Positions 1 to 8,696 of a DNA stretch of 52,951 bases are shown here, piece after piece. Numbering within the stretch: the first letter of the stretch is position 1; the number at the start of each line of letters is the position of its first letter. Below the pieces are notes generated by a model. That model worked only from the letters and a program-made list of their open reading frames with translations, made no database searches and had not been told where the DNA came from. The DNA comes from Novosphingobium sp. Chol11 (GTDB taxonomy: Bacteria > Pseudomonadota > Alphaproteobacteria > Sphingomonadales > Sphingomonadaceae), in the NCBI RefSeq assembly GCF_900218065.1, contig NZ_OBMU01000001.1, forward strand, positions 2,380,785-2,433,735. Reading direction: 5' to 3'. Position numbers and translations under genes: made by a program.

Positions 1-331
1 CCTTCGCTGGCATGACGATGAGCAGGGGTGGAGACGATTGCCCGTCAGGCATGTCAAATCGCTGGCGTGGCCGCCGCATTGGGCGATGGAGCCAGCTTTA
101 CTGACTTGAGGTACAAACGAAATGGGCCAGCCACATGCATGGCTGGCCCGTGTTCGCGGCTTGAGGGGACGTTTTGACCGTCAGGCCATGCTCTGCATGG
201 TGACGCTCCCCAGGCTTACGCACTGCCGCTCGCCCTCCCGCGGGCGATCGATGGTGCAATGTTAAAGCAGATTTACTGAGTCGTCTCGCCTTTAGATGGC
301 TTTCAACGGGAAATGCGCTCGGTTCAGCCGG
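1..331. other. Left-edge non-coding stretch with hairpins
   Basis: I see no convincing gene in this stretch. It holds a perfect 10-bp hairpin (listed separately) and two weaker ones: CCATGC/GCATGG at 186-200 and TCGCCC/GGGCGA at 230-247. It lies downstream of aroC, which is transcribed leftwards, so these are most simply 3'-UTR or terminator structures. A small RNA cannot be excluded. Confidence 0.5.
124..149 (-). terminator. Hairpin downstream of aroC, probable terminator
   Basis: A perfect 10-bp inverted repeat (GGGCCAGCCA / TGGCTGGCCC) has a 6-nt loop. Read on the minus strand it is followed by a moderately T-rich tract (ATTTCGTTTG). It lies about 180 bp past the aroC stop, so it may end the dnaJ-yihY-fabI-aroC transcript. 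The T-run is imperfect. Confidence 0.5.
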
Positions 332-1405
332 TTAGACGCTGCCACATTGCGCGCGGTGGAGCAGTTTCTGGTCGGCCAGCACCAGCGCCATCATGGCTTC
401 CACTACCGGCACGCCGCGAATGCCGACGCAGGGATCGTGACGGCCCTTGGTGATGATGTCCGATGCCTCACCCTCCCGAGTGACGGTTTCCACTGGGATG
501 AGAATCGAGCTGGTCGGCTTGAAGGCGACGCGCAGCTTGACGGGCTGGCCGGTCGAGATGCCTCCCGCGATCCCGCCCGCGTGATTGGCGAGGAAGGCAG
601 GACCATCTTCGCCGGGCCGCATGGGATCGGCATTTTCCTCACCGCGCAGCCGGGCTGCCGCGAAGCCATCGCCGATTTCGACGCCCTTGACCGCGTTGAT
701 GCTCATCATGGCGGCGGCCAGTTCGCTGTCGAGCTTGGCATAAAGCGGCGCGCCCCAGCCCGCAGGTACGCCGGAGGCCACGCATTCCACCACGGCCCCC
801 AAGGATGAGCCGTCCTTGCGCGCGTCGTCCACCAGTTGCTCCCAACGCTGTGCAGCTTCCCGGTCAGGGCAGAAGAAGGGATTGTTGCCGATCTCCGCAG
901 CGTCGAACCGGGCGTAGTCGATCGCGTCGCCGCCGATTTCGCTGACATAGGCGAAGATGTCGACTTCCGGCAGCACCAGGCGGGCGACAGCGCCAGCCGC
1001 GACGCGGGACGCGGTCTCGCGCGCCGACGAACGGCCGCCGCCGCGATAGTCGCGAAATCCATATTTGGCGTCATAGGCATAGTCGGCATGGCCGGGGCGA
1101 TACGCCTTGGCGACATCCGAATAATCCTTTGACCGCTGGTCGGTATTTTCGATCATCAGGCTGATCGGCGTGCCCGTGGTGCGGCCTTCGAACACGCCCG
1201 ACAGGATGCGCACTTCGTCAGGCTCACGGCGCTGGGTCGTGAATTTGGAAGTGCCGGGCTTGCGCTTGTCGAGGAACGGCTGGATGTCGGCTTCGCTCAA
1301 TGGCAGCCCGGGAGGACAGCCGTCCACGACCGCGCCGATGGCTGGGCCGTGGCTTTCACCCCAGGTGGAAAAGCGGAAGACGCGGCCGAATGTGTTGAAG
1401 CTCAT
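332..1405 (-). CDS. aroC: Chorismate synthase
   Basis: Converts 5-enolpyruvylshikimate-3-phosphate to chorismate, the last step of the common aromatic pathway, using reduced FMN without net redox change. The 357-aa product has the normal family length. It starts [20 protein letters not shown], with the conserved GESHG near the N-terminus, and carries the flavin/substrate-binding stretch [20 protein letters not shown] and then SSARET around residues 105-130. The gene is last in a minus-strand operon, 22 bp after fabI. The ATG start fits the family's N-terminus exactly. Nothing is odd about it. Confidence 0.97.
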   Translation of the reverse strand: MSFNTFGRVFRFSTWGESHGPAIGAVVDGCPPGLPLSEADIQPFLDKRKPGTSKFTTQRREPDEVRILSGVFEGRTTGTPISLMIENTDQRSKDYSDVAKAYRPGHADYAYDAKYGFRDYRGGGRSSARETASRVAAGAVARLVLPEVDIFAYVSEIGGDAIDYARFDAAEIGNNPFFCPDREAAQRWEQLVDDARKDGSSLGAVVECVASGVPAGWGAPLYAKLDSELAAAMMSINAVKGVEIGDGFAAARLRGEENADPMRPGEDGPAFLANHAGGIAGGISTGQPVKLRVAFKPTSSILIPVETVTREGEASDIITKGRHDPCVGIRGVPVVEAMMALVLADQKLLHRAQCGSV

Positions 1406-1427
1406 GCCCTGCCTTTTGGTCCGCGGA

Positions 1428-2237
1428 TCAGCCCTTGTCGAGTGCGATGTCGGGGGCGTCTTCGGCCTTCATGCCAATGACGTTGTAGCCCGCGTCGACA
1501 TGGTGAACTTCGCCCGTCACGCCCGACGCGAGGTCGGACAGCAGATAAAGCGCAGCGCCGCCGACATCTTCGATCGTCACGTTGCGGCGGAGCGGGCTGT
1601 TCAGTTCGTTCCACTTCATGATGTAGCGGAAGTCGCCGATGCCGCTGGCGGCCAATGTCTTGATGGGCCCGGCCGAGATCGCGTTGACGCGGATATTTTC
1701 GGGGCCCAAATCCATCGCCAGATATTTGACGCTGGTTTCCAGCGCCGCCTTGGCAACGCCCATGACGTTATAGTGAGGGATGACCTTTTCCGCGCCATAA
1801 TAGGAAAGGGTGAGCAGGCTGCCGCCCTCCGCCATCAATTCGCGCGCGCGTTTCGCGACGGCGACGAAGCTGTAGGCCGAGATGTTCATCGTCATCAGGA
1901 AATTTTCGAGGCTGGTGTCGACATATTTGCCGCGCAGCTCATTCTTGTCGGAAAAGCCGATCGCGTGCACGACGAAGTCGAGCTTGCCCCAGCGCGCCTT
2001 CACCTCGTCGAAAGCCGTGTCGAGCTTTGCCATGTCCGACACGTCGCAATCGAGCAGGAAGTCCGATCCCAGTTCCTGCGCAAGCGGCCGCACGCGCTTT
2101 GCCAGCGCTTCGCCCTGATAGGAAAAGGCAAGCTCCGCCCCCTGTGCGCGCAGTGCCTTTGAAATGCCCCATGCAAGCGACTTGTCATTGGCGAGGCCCA
2201 TGATGAGACCCCGCTTCCCCGCCATCAAGCCCGTCAT
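1428..2237 (-). CDS. fabI: Enoyl-[acyl-carrier-protein] reductase (NADH), FabI type
   Basis: Reduces trans-2-enoyl-ACP in the last step of each fatty-acid elongation cycle, in the cytoplasm. The 269-aa short-chain dehydrogenase has the FabI-type nucleotide-binding start ([19 protein letters not shown]) instead of the usual GxxxGxG. It also has the FabI catalytic pair in YNVMGVAK (Tyr-x6-Lys), preceded by [11 protein letters not shown], and the [13 protein letters not shown] loop. Its ATG overlaps the yihY stop by 4 bp, which implies translational coupling. FabI is the target of triclosan and isoniazid-like inhibitors; no resistance change can be judged from the sequence alone. Confidence 0.96.
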   Translation of the reverse strand: MTGLMAGKRGLIMGLANDKSLAWGISKALRAQGAELAFSYQGEALAKRVRPLAQELGSDFLLDCDVSDMAKLDTAFDEVKARWGKLDFVVHAIGFSDKNELRGKYVDTSLENFLMTMNISAYSFVAVAKRARELMAEGGSLLTLSYYGAEKVIPHYNVMGVAKAALETSVKYLAMDLGPENIRVNAISAGPIKTLAASGIGDFRYIMKWNELNSPLRRNVTIEDVGGAALYLLSDLASGVTGEVHHVDAGYNVIGMKAEDAPDIALDKG

Positions 2238-3205
2238 TCTGATGTCCCGTTCCCTTTGCTGTCTGCGGCGGCCTGCTCCAGTTCCTCTTCGGGAAATTCA
2301 GCAAGCGCCGCATTGAGTTCCGCGCCAATTACCACGCCAAGGCCGACGAGGAAGAAAAAAATCAGCGTGATCATCACACCGGCCAAGCTGCCATAGGTGC
2401 GATCATAGCCGCCAAGCAGCGAAAGCGTGGGCGGCAGCAGCATGGTGACGCCATACCACCATAATGCCGTGGCAACCGCGCCGGGCCATTTGGGGAAGCG
2501 TTTGTCCTTGTAGGCGCTCGGCGTCAGGGAGAAATAAAGATAGTAGAGGGCAAAGCACAGGATCAGCATCGGCAGCACGCGGGTGAGGCTGACGATCTGG
2601 ATCGCCTGGTCGGCAAAGGGCAGGATCTGGTGCAGGAACTGGTCTATGCCTGTGATGATGATCTGAAGCGAGAAGGCGAACATCACGGCGAAGACGCTGA
2701 CCAGGGTGATGCCGATGGCGGTCAGGCGGTAATGCCAGAAGGGGCGCGTGCTTTTCGTGCCATAGGCGCGGCGCAGGATGTCGCGGATCGTTTCAATGAG
2801 GCTGCCGACCGTCCAGAGGCCCACGAGGCCGCCGAGCCAGAGCAGCGGTCCGGTGCGGGCGTTGAGCACGTCGATGATCGGTTGCTTGACGACGCTCGCC
2901 ACGCCAGGCGGCACCGTTTCGAGGAATGCGCCCACTGCCGCGAGCCCGTCCTGCGACCGGCCGAAGATGCTGGCAACCGCCGCCGCCACGATGAAGAAGG
3001 GGAACAGCGTCATCAGCGAGAGATAGGCAAGGTTGCCCGCATGGATGAAGCCGTCGCTGTAGGTGCCGACGGCCACGCGCTTCATGATTTCGAAGGCATG
3101 GCTGCCGGGCCGAACCTTGGCCATGCCCCGGTCGAAGCGGGCACGGGCGTCATGGGCAAGCTTTTTACGACGCGATTCAGGCGAATAGGGTGAAGGCTGC
3201 GGCAT
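2234..3205 (-). CDS. YihY/BrkB family inner-membrane protein
   Basis: A 323-aa polytopic membrane protein of the YihY/BrkB (once called RNase BN) family; the biochemical role of the family is not settled. The cytoplasmic N-terminus is followed by about six hydrophobic segments. Family-typical motifs include GNLAYLSLMTLFPFF near residue 60 and YDRTYGSLAG in the C-terminal half, and the tail is acidic and Glu-rich. It lies 15 bp after the dnaJ-like gene and overlaps fabI by 4 bp, so it is part of the same transcript. The operon gives no clear functional link beyond membrane-lipid supply through fabI. Confidence 0.88.
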   Translation of the reverse strand: MPQPSPYSPESRRKKLAHDARARFDRGMAKVRPGSHAFEIMKRVAVGTYSDGFIHAGNLAYLSLMTLFPFFIVAAAVASIFGRSQDGLAAVGAFLETVPPGVASVVKQPIIDVLNARTGPLLWLGGLVGLWTVGSLIETIRDILRRAYGTKSTRPFWHYRLTAIGITLVSVFAVMFAFSLQIIITGIDQFLHQILPFADQAIQIVSLTRVLPMLILCFALYYLYFSLTPSAYKDKRFPKWPGAVATALWWYGVTMLLPPTLSLLGGYDRTYGSLAGVMITLIFFFLVGLGVVIGAELNAALAEFPEEELEQAAADSKGNGTSE

Positions 3206-3220
3206 CCCTCCCCTAACGTC

Positions 3221-4147
3221 CTAGACGCCGAGATGGGCGCGAACGGCCCGGCTGTCCTGCCAGCCTTCGACGAAGGACTTGAGCGCCGCATCGTCGCCGG
3301 GCAAGTCGATGAGCAGACGGACGAGCTGATCACCCCGCTCGCCGCCCTTGTGCGTGAAGCCCTTGCCGCGCAGACGCAGTGTCTTGCCCGAGGTCGTACC
3401 AGCCGGGATGCCAAGCATCACGGGGCCGTCGACGGTCGGCACCTTCACCTTGCCACCCTTCACCGCTTCGTCGAGCGAGATGGGAAGATCGAGAAGGACA
3501 TTGTCGCCATCGCGGGTGAAGAAGGGATGCGGTTTGATTTCGATCGTGACGATCGCGTCCCCCGCCCCGGCCGGGCCTGCCTGGCCCTTGCCCGACAGGC
3601 GCATCTGCGTGCCGCTTTCGACGCCCGCGGGGAGCTTCAGGTCAATGGTCTTTCCGTCCTGAAGCGTGATGCGCTGCGGGGCAAGCGTGGCGGCGTCGAC
3701 GAAGGCGACGGCGAGCCGGTAAGAGACGTTCGCGCCCTTCTGCGGCGGCGCGCCCCGGCCGAAACCGCCAAAGCCGCCGCCGCGCTGGCGCGCGCCGCCA
3801 CCACCGAACAGTCCTTCGAAGATATCGCCAAAGTCGCCGCCTTCGCTGAACTCGAAGCCGCCGCCCGCGCCGGGGCGGCCGCGAAAGCCGCCACCATTGC
3901 CGCCAAAGCCGAACGGCGCGGTCGGATTGCCGTCGCCGTCTATTTCGCCCCGGTCGAAACGGGCGCGCTTGTCCTTGTCCGACAAAAGATCGTAGGCGCT
4001 GGTGACGGCCGAGAATTTCTCCGCCGCTTTTGGGTTATCCTGGTTCCGGTCCGGGTGAAGCTCCTTCGCGAGCTTGCGATAGGCCGACTTGATCTCTGCC
4101 TCGCTCGCGCCGCGCGCGACGCCAAGTGTGGAGTAGGGATCCGCCAT
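3221..4147 (-). CDS. DnaJ/CbpA-type co-chaperone (J domain, no zinc finger)
   Basis: A class-II (CbpA-like) Hsp40 that should stimulate DnaK ATPase and deliver substrates. The 308-aa protein has an N-terminal J domain (residues 1-68) with the HPD tripeptide in KELHPDRNQDN. A Gly/Phe-rich linker follows (about 75-130, with runs such as FGGNGGGFRG), then the two-lobed DnaJ C-terminal substrate domain ending near residue 295. The CxxCxGxG zinc repeats of true DnaJ are absent. It is first gene of the operon with yihY, fabI and aroC, and a possible heat-shock promoter lies just upstream. Confidence 0.92.
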   Translation of the reverse strand: MADPYSTLGVARGASEAEIKSAYRKLAKELHPDRNQDNPKAAEKFSAVTSAYDLLSDKDKRARFDRGEIDGDGNPTAPFGFGGNGGGFRGRPGAGGGFEFSEGGDFGDIFEGLFGGGGARQRGGGFGGFGRGAPPQKGANVSYRLAVAFVDAATLAPQRITLQDGKTIDLKLPAGVESGTQMRLSGKGQAGPAGAGDAIVTIEIKPHPFFTRDGDNVLLDLPISLDEAVKGGKVKVPTVDGPVMLGIPAGTTSGKTLRLRGKGFTHKGGERGDQLVRLLIDLPGDDAALKSFVEGWQDSRAVRAHLGV

Positions 4148-4188
4148 TGCCGATTGTCTATCCTTGTTCGTGAAAGCTGATTTGCAGC

Positions 4189-4219
4189 ATATGTGGCGAA
4201 ACTGTCACGATCGTTCAAG
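4189..4219 (-). promoter_or_regulatory. Candidate RpoH (heat-shock) promoter for the dnaJ-like operon
   Basis: On the minus strand CTTGAAC (4219-4213) is followed after 16 bp by CCACATAT (4196-4189). This resembles the sigma-32 pattern CTTGAAA...CCCCATnT. It would place the transcript start roughly 35 nt before the dnaJ-like ATG. The match is imperfect and the spacing is slightly long, so this is inference strengthened by the gene's role. Confidence 0.4.
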
Positions 4220-4265
4220 CGGCGCGACCATCGACATCGGCCAAATCGAGCCCTAGACCAGCGGC

Positions 4266-4841
4266 ATGACCGATCCCTTCACCCTGTTCGACCAATGGTA
4301 TGGCGAGGCCCGCGAGGCCGAGATCAACGACAGCAACGCGATGGCGGTGGCGACCGCCGACGCGCGCGGGCGGCCTTCGGTGCGGATGGTGCTGCTGAAA
4401 GGGCACGGGCCGGACGGCTTTGTCTTCTACACCAATTTCGAAGGACGCAAGGCCGAGGAGTTGCTTGCCAATCCGCATGCGGCCCTGCTGTTCCATTGGA
4501 AAAGCCTGCGGCGGCAGATCCGGATCGAGGGGCCGACGGAAACGGTGGAAGAAGCCGCCGCCGACGCCTATTTCGCGACGCGCAGCCGCGACAGCCAACT
4601 GGGGGCATGGGCGTCGGATCAATCAAGGCCCCTGCCCTCGCGCGATGTCTTCATGAGCCGCTATGCCGATGCCGTCGCCCGGTTCGAGGGCGGGCCGGTC
4701 CCTCGCCCGCCACACTGGTCGGGATTTCGCGTCGTGCCGCAGCGCATCGAGTTCTGGCAAGACCGCGAACATCGCCTGCATGAGCGGCGTTTGTTCGTCC
4801 GCGATGGAGAGGGATGGAGCGAGGGGCTGCTATATCCTTGA
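4266..4841 (+). CDS. pdxH: Pyridoxamine/pyridoxine 5'-phosphate oxidase
   Basis: FMN-dependent oxidase that makes pyridoxal 5'-phosphate from PNP or PMP, in the cytoplasm. The 191-aa product is slightly shorter than the E. coli enzyme. The FMN-binding split-barrel carries [20 protein letters not shown] near residues 35-55 and [13 protein letters not shown] near 78-90. The C-terminal dimer/substrate signature runs from [13 protein letters not shown] to the end of the protein. It is divergent from the dnaJ-like gene with about 118 bp between them. PLP made here serves SerC among others, but no operon link exists. Confidence 0.95.
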   Translation: MTDPFTLFDQWYGEAREAEINDSNAMAVATADARGRPSVRMVLLKGHGPDGFVFYTNFEGRKAEELLANPHAALLFHWKSLRRQIRIEGPTETVEEAAADAYFATRSRDSQLGAWASDQSRPLPSRDVFMSRYADAVARFEGGPVPRPPHWSGFRVVPQRIEFWQDREHRLHERRLFVRDGEGWSEGLLYP

Positions 4842-4976
4842 AACGAACATCCCCCCTCCCCGAGAAGATCAGGGCCTTGCCTTGGGCGAGGAAAGCGGGG
4901 CTCCGTTCGTTCAAAAGGTTAGGCGTCCGGGCGGGCGCTTGCTAGATGTGCGGCCAGCACGGCAAAGAGGGACTGC

Positions 4977-6308
4977 ATGCGGAATAGACTGACGGCCTTC
5001 ATCCTTGCCGGCATGATCCTGGGCGTGGCGACAGGCTTCGCCGCCAATCTGTGGGTCGGCGGCGACAAGGCATTGGCGAAGGACGTCGCGGGCTATTTCC
5101 ACCTGTTGGCCGACATATTCCTGCACCTGATCAAGATGATTATTGCGCCGCTGGTGTTTTCCACGCTGGTCGCGGGCATCGCCCATATGGGGGACAGCGC
5201 GGCGCTGGGGCGGATCGGCGGGCGTGCTCTTGCCTGGTTCATCATCGCGAGCCTGATCTCGCTGACGCTCGGCCTTATCTTCGTCAATTTCTTCGCGCCG
5301 GGCGAAGGATTGAACTTGGTTCGATCCGGCGCCGAGTCGGGCGTCAACACCGAAGCGCTCAATTTCAGGGATTTCGTGCTGCACGTGTTCCCCACCTCCA
5401 TGGTGGGGGCGATGGCGGAAAATTCGATCCTGCAGATCGTCGTCTTTTCCCTGTTCATCGGTGTCGCGCTGACGGCGATCGGAGAGAAGGGCAAGCCGAT
5501 CATCACCGTCATCGAGGCGATGGTCGAATTGATGCTGCAGGTGACCAGCTATGTGATGCGGGTGGCGCCCCTCGCCGTGTTCGGCGCGCTGGCTTCCGCG
5601 ATCACGACCGAGGGGCTGGGCGTTCTCAAGACCTTCGGCGAACTGGTCGGCGAATTCTATTTGTCGTTGCTGGCACTATGGCTGCTGCTGTGCTGCGCGG
5701 GCGCGATCTTCCTCGGGCGGCGGATGATCAAGCTGCTCAAATATGTGCGCGAGCCACTGCTCCTCGCCTTCTCGACCGCATCGTCCGAAGCGGCCTATCC
5801 CAAGATGCTGGAGCAGCTGGACCGCTTCGGGGTTCCGCGTCGGATCTACAGCTTCGTCCTGCCGCTCGGCTATTCCTTCAACCTGGACGGGTCGATGATG
5901 TATTCGACCTTCGCCACGATCTTCATAGCACAGGCCTATGGCATCGATCTGCCGATCGCGACGCAGATCACCATCCTGCTGGTGCTGATGGTGACGAGCA
6001 AGGGCATCGCCGCCGTACCGCGCGCCTCCCTTGTCGTGGTCGCGGCAACGCTGGGGCAGTTCGACCTTCCGGTCGAGGGAATCGCGTTCATCCTGGCGGT
6101 CGACCACTTCATGGACATGGGCCGCACCGCGACCAACGTGCTGGGCAACGCCATCGCAACGTCGGTCATCACCAAATGGGAAGGCATGCTGGAAGTCGAG
6201 GAGCCGGACTATGTTCCGCATCCCAAGGCGCCAGCCCATACACCGGCGCACGGTCGTGCCGGGCTGGAGCTGGCGCCGGACATGGTAGAAGAGGACCATC
6301 GGCGATGA
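4977..6308 (+). CDS. Dicarboxylate/amino acid:cation symporter (DAACS family), paralogue 1
   Basis: A 443-aa secondary transporter of the DAACS (GltP/DctA) family that should import C4-dicarboxylates or acidic amino acids with Na+ or H+. Eight transmembrane segments and the two re-entrant hairpins can be followed. HP1 carries STASSEAAYP (near 263), DctA-like rather than the SSSGTLP type. TM7 carries SFNLDGSMMYS (near 300) in place of NMDGT, and TM8 carries VDHFMDMGRTATNVLGN. AGAGG lies 6 nt before the ATG. A second family member follows in the same direction, and the two share only family-level similarity. The substrate cannot be fixed from sequence. Confidence 0.9.
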   Translation: MRNRLTAFILAGMILGVATGFAANLWVGGDKALAKDVAGYFHLLADIFLHLIKMIIAPLVFSTLVAGIAHMGDSAALGRIGGRALAWFIIASLISLTLGLIFVNFFAPGEGLNLVRSGAESGVNTEALNFRDFVLHVFPTSMVGAMAENSILQIVVFSLFIGVALTAIGEKGKPIITVIEAMVELMLQVTSYVMRVAPLAVFGALASAITTEGLGVLKTFGELVGEFYLSLLALWLLLCCAGAIFLGRRMIKLLKYVREPLLLAFSTASSEAAYPKMLEQLDRFGVPRRIYSFVLPLGYSFNLDGSMMYSTFATIFIAQAYGIDLPIATQITILLVLMVTSKGIAAVPRASLVVVAATLGQFDLPVEGIAFILAVDHFMDMGRTATNVLGNAIATSVITKWEGMLEVEEPDYVPHPKAPAHTPAHGRAGLELAPDMVEEDHRR

Positions 6309-6474
6309 GCCTTGGAAGGCCGCGCAACTGACGGATTGAGCCACGGGGAGCCTCATCCCCGACCTATGGCAACAGGACGACTTATCGCGCAGCACATCGC
6401 CGCAGGGCTGCGCAGCCTGCAACATTACGCTGCGTCAACGGTTCTTAGTGCATGCGCGTCCTGGCAAGCATGAG

Positions 6475-7791
6475 ATGACGATAGCGGGCAGACGAGCCCT
6501 GTCACTTCAGTGGCAGATGCTGGCCGGATTCCTGATCGGACTGATCCTGGGGCTGATCGTCCATGCCAGCGCGCCTGAAGCGGCCTGGGTCGATCAAGTC
6601 ACCACCTATGTCACCGGGCCGATTGGCCAACTGTTCCTGCGACTGCTGTTCATGCTGGTGATCCCGCTGCTCGTGTCCGCTCTGATCGTAGGCATCGCCG
6701 AGATGGGCGAGATGCGCACGCTGCGCCGGGTGGGGATCAAGACCCTGCTCTACACGCTGCTGGTATCGAGCATCGCCGTCCTCATCAGCCTGGCCGCCGT
6801 CAACATCCTGCGCCCTGGCGACGGGGTCGATCCTGTTCAGGCGCGAGCGATGCTGGACGATGCCGGCGCGGGCGCCCGCGCCATCCTGGCCCGGGGCGGC
6901 GAAGCACCTCACGGGATCGACGCCCTGATCGCGATGGTGCCAGACAACATCGTCAAGGCGATGGCGAACAACGACATATTGGCGGTGATGGTCTTTGCCC
7001 TTTTCTTCGGCATAGGCCTGGTGCTGGTCCGAACGGAACAGAGCCGCCTGCTGCTATCGGCGATGGAGGGGTTGTTCGAAGTCACCATGCGGCTGATGGG
7101 ATTGGTCATTCGGCTGGCGCCTATCGCCATCACATGCTTCATGTTCAACCTGGCAGCGCAGTTCGGATGGGAATTGCTGGAGCGGTTGTCCGCCTATGTC
7201 GGTGTTGTCGTGCTGGCACTGCTGTTTCAAATGGTCGTGGTCTATTCGCTGCTGCTCGCCATTTTCGCACGACGATCGCCGACCGCCTTTTTCGCAGGGG
7301 CGCAGGAGGCGATGGTGATGGCCTTCGCCACAGCATCGTCCAACGCGACGCTGCCCACCGCGATTCGCGTGGCCGAGGAACAACTGGGCCTGCCCCGCCG
7401 GATCGCGCGGTTCGTTCTGACGATCGGTGCGACGGCGAACCAAAACGGCACGGCCATGTTCGAGGGGATCACCGTCTTGTTCCTCGCCCAGTTCTTCGGC
7501 ATCGAACTGGATTTGGCCCAGCAGTTGATGGTCATGCTGGTGTGCATATTGGGCGGGGTAGGAACGGCGGGTGTGCCAGCCGGATCACTGCCCGTGATCG
7601 CGTTGATCCTGGGCATGGTGGGCGTGCCGCCAGAGGGGATCGCATTGGTGTTGGGCGTCGATCGCTTGCTCGATATGTGCCGCACTACGCTGAACGTCAC
7701 CGGCGATCTGGTCGCCGCAGCCGTCATCTCGGCAGGCGAACCGGCAGAAGCGGTCAGCGAGCCGTCTTCGCCGCCTCCGCCCACCAAATGA
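6475..7791 (+). CDS. Dicarboxylate/amino acid:cation symporter (DAACS family), paralogue 2
   Basis: A second DAACS transporter, 438 aa from the ATG chosen here. An in-frame GTG at 6448 would add 9 residues; neither start has a strong ribosome site. HP1 reads ATASSNATLP and TM7 reads NQNGTAMFEG. HP2 has GGVGTAGVPAGSLP and TM8 VDRLLDMCRTTLNVTGD with the cation/substrate Asp and Arg. An insertion after TM3 (about residues 120-150) is rich in Ala and Gly. Its 3' end overlaps the 3' end of the opposing FMN reductase by 38 bp. The motif differences from paralogue 1 suggest a different substrate. Confidence 0.9.
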   Translation: MTIAGRRALSLQWQMLAGFLIGLILGLIVHASAPEAAWVDQVTTYVTGPIGQLFLRLLFMLVIPLLVSALIVGIAEMGEMRTLRRVGIKTLLYTLLVSSIAVLISLAAVNILRPGDGVDPVQARAMLDDAGAGARAILARGGEAPHGIDALIAMVPDNIVKAMANNDILAVMVFALFFGIGLVLVRTEQSRLLLSAMEGLFEVTMRLMGLVIRLAPIAITCFMFNLAAQFGWELLERLSAYVGVVVLALLFQMVVVYSLLLAIFARRSPTAFFAGAQEAMVMAFATASSNATLPTAIRVAEEQLGLPRRIARFVLTIGATANQNGTAMFEGITVLFLAQFFGIELDLAQQLMVMLVCILGGVGTAGVPAGSLPVIALILGMVGVPPEGIALVLGVDRLLDMCRTTLNVTGDLVAAAVISAGEPAEAVSEPSSPPPPTK

Positions 7792-8323
7792 GACTGTCGG
7801 CAAAGCCGTTGAATCCGCGCGCGAGCGCCGCGCCACCATCACCTTGCGGCTGGCCCTGCTCGTCAAGCGTCTGGCCGATCTGGCCGACGCTCAGGCGTTC
7901 GGGAATGACCGCCATGCCCATGGCGGAGAGCGTCACCGTCCATGCAGCGTGGCTGTTCACCCCGGCATAGCGGCCAGCCGAATAGCTGGCGATGCCTGCC
8001 GGGCGCTTGTCGAACTCCTTGAGATAATGATCGACGAGGTTCTTGAGGCCCGGTTGGACGCCGCGATTATATTCGCCCGCGACGAAGACGAATGCGTCGG
8101 CGGCAGTGAGGCGGTCGGCGAGCGCCGCCATGGCAGTGGGCGCTTCGCCGGGCGGATAGTCGCTGTAGCGCTGGTCGAGCATGGGGAGACCGGCGTGCAT
8201 GGCGTCGATCAGTTCCGCTTCGTGGCCGAGTTGCTGGAATCCGTTGATGAGATAGTCGGCAAGGCGGATGCCCATGCGGCCGCGGCGGTAGGAGCCGTAG
8301 AGGACGAGGATGTTGAGAGACAT
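7754..8323 (-). CDS. NAD(P)H-dependent FMN reductase family protein
   Basis: A 189-aa flavodoxin-fold protein of the NADPH-dependent FMN reductase family, which reduces FMN or quinones or acts as an azoreductase-like enzyme. The N-terminal phosphate-binding loop is LYGSYRRGRMG (residues 8-18), and the flavin-ring loop is FVAGEYNRGVQPGLKNLVDHY (approximately 80-100; the conserved PxYN appears here as GEYN). Its last 38 bp overlap the end of the convergent symporter gene. It stands alone on this strand, with a repeat/hairpin behind its 5' side. No partner oxygenase is adjacent, so its physiological role is open. Confidence 0.85.
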   Translation of the reverse strand: MSLNILVLYGSYRRGRMGIRLADYLINGFQQLGHEAELIDAMHAGLPMLDQRYSDYPPGEAPTAMAALADRLTAADAFVFVAGEYNRGVQPGLKNLVDHYLKEFDKRPAGIASYSAGRYAGVNSHAAWTVTLSAMGMAVIPERLSVGQIGQTLDEQGQPQGDGGAALARGFNGFADSLIWWAEAAKTAR

Positions 8324-8410
8324 GCGGCCATTGTCGCAGACGGTGGAGGCTGCGTCCAGGGTTTGCAGATGGCCTTCGGCAGCGGTGGGAGGGTGAGGGC
8401 TAGCGGGCCA

Positions 8411-8480
8411 CCCTCATCCAACTTCGCCTAGCCAGCACGCTGCAAGGCTGCGTATCCTTCTCCCGACAGCGGGAGAAGGA
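8411..8480. repeat. Dispersed intergenic repeat, copy 1, ending in a hairpin
   Basis: This segment shares two blocks with 16075-16143: CCCTCATCCAACTTCGCCTA (8411-8430) and AGGCTGCGTATCCTTCTCCC (8445-8464). It ends in an 11-bp perfect stem (8455-8465 / 8470-8480, loop ACAG). It sits between a divergent gene and a purA-linked gene and could also act as a terminator for the latter. It is typical of small palindromic repeats scattered in sphingomonad genomes. Confidence 0.75.
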
Positions 8481-8508
8481 GCAGGTGCGTCTTGTTCCGT
8501 TGGCGGCC

Positions 8509-8691
8509 TTAACGCAGCTTGGCGATGGAGAGGCCGTCCTGCTTGGCGCGAGCCTTTACCGACTCCTCGCTGCGCGTCAGGGCCTTGGCGATCGCCTTCA
8601 GCGCCATGCCCTTCTTCGCCAGCGTATGGAGCTTTTGCAGCTCGTCGGCGGTCCAGGGCTGCTTGTGCCGTTCAAAGCGATCGCCTGCCAT
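8509..8691 (-). CDS. Small Myb/SANT-like helix-turn-helix protein
   Basis: A 60-aa basic protein. Residues 11-55 read as three helices with PWTADELQKLHTLAKKG and SEESVKARAKQDGLS, resembling Myb/SANT-like or sigma-70 region-4-like HTH domains. DNA binding is plausible but unproven. Its ATG lies 5 bp after the purA stop, so it is almost certainly co-transcribed with purA. Length and coding style suggest a real gene and not a shadow: the frame is clean and begins and ends in proper context. I do not recognise a named family. Confidence 0.7.
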   Translation of the reverse strand: MAGDRFERHKQPWTADELQKLHTLAKKGMALKAIAKALTRSEESVKARAKQDGLSIAKLR

Positions 8692-8696
8692 GCTAC

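Noticed and set aside
5051..6331. Long plus-strand frame overlapping the first symporter
   Set aside because: Arg/Gly/His-rich shadow in the +2 frame; the DAACS protein explains the region.
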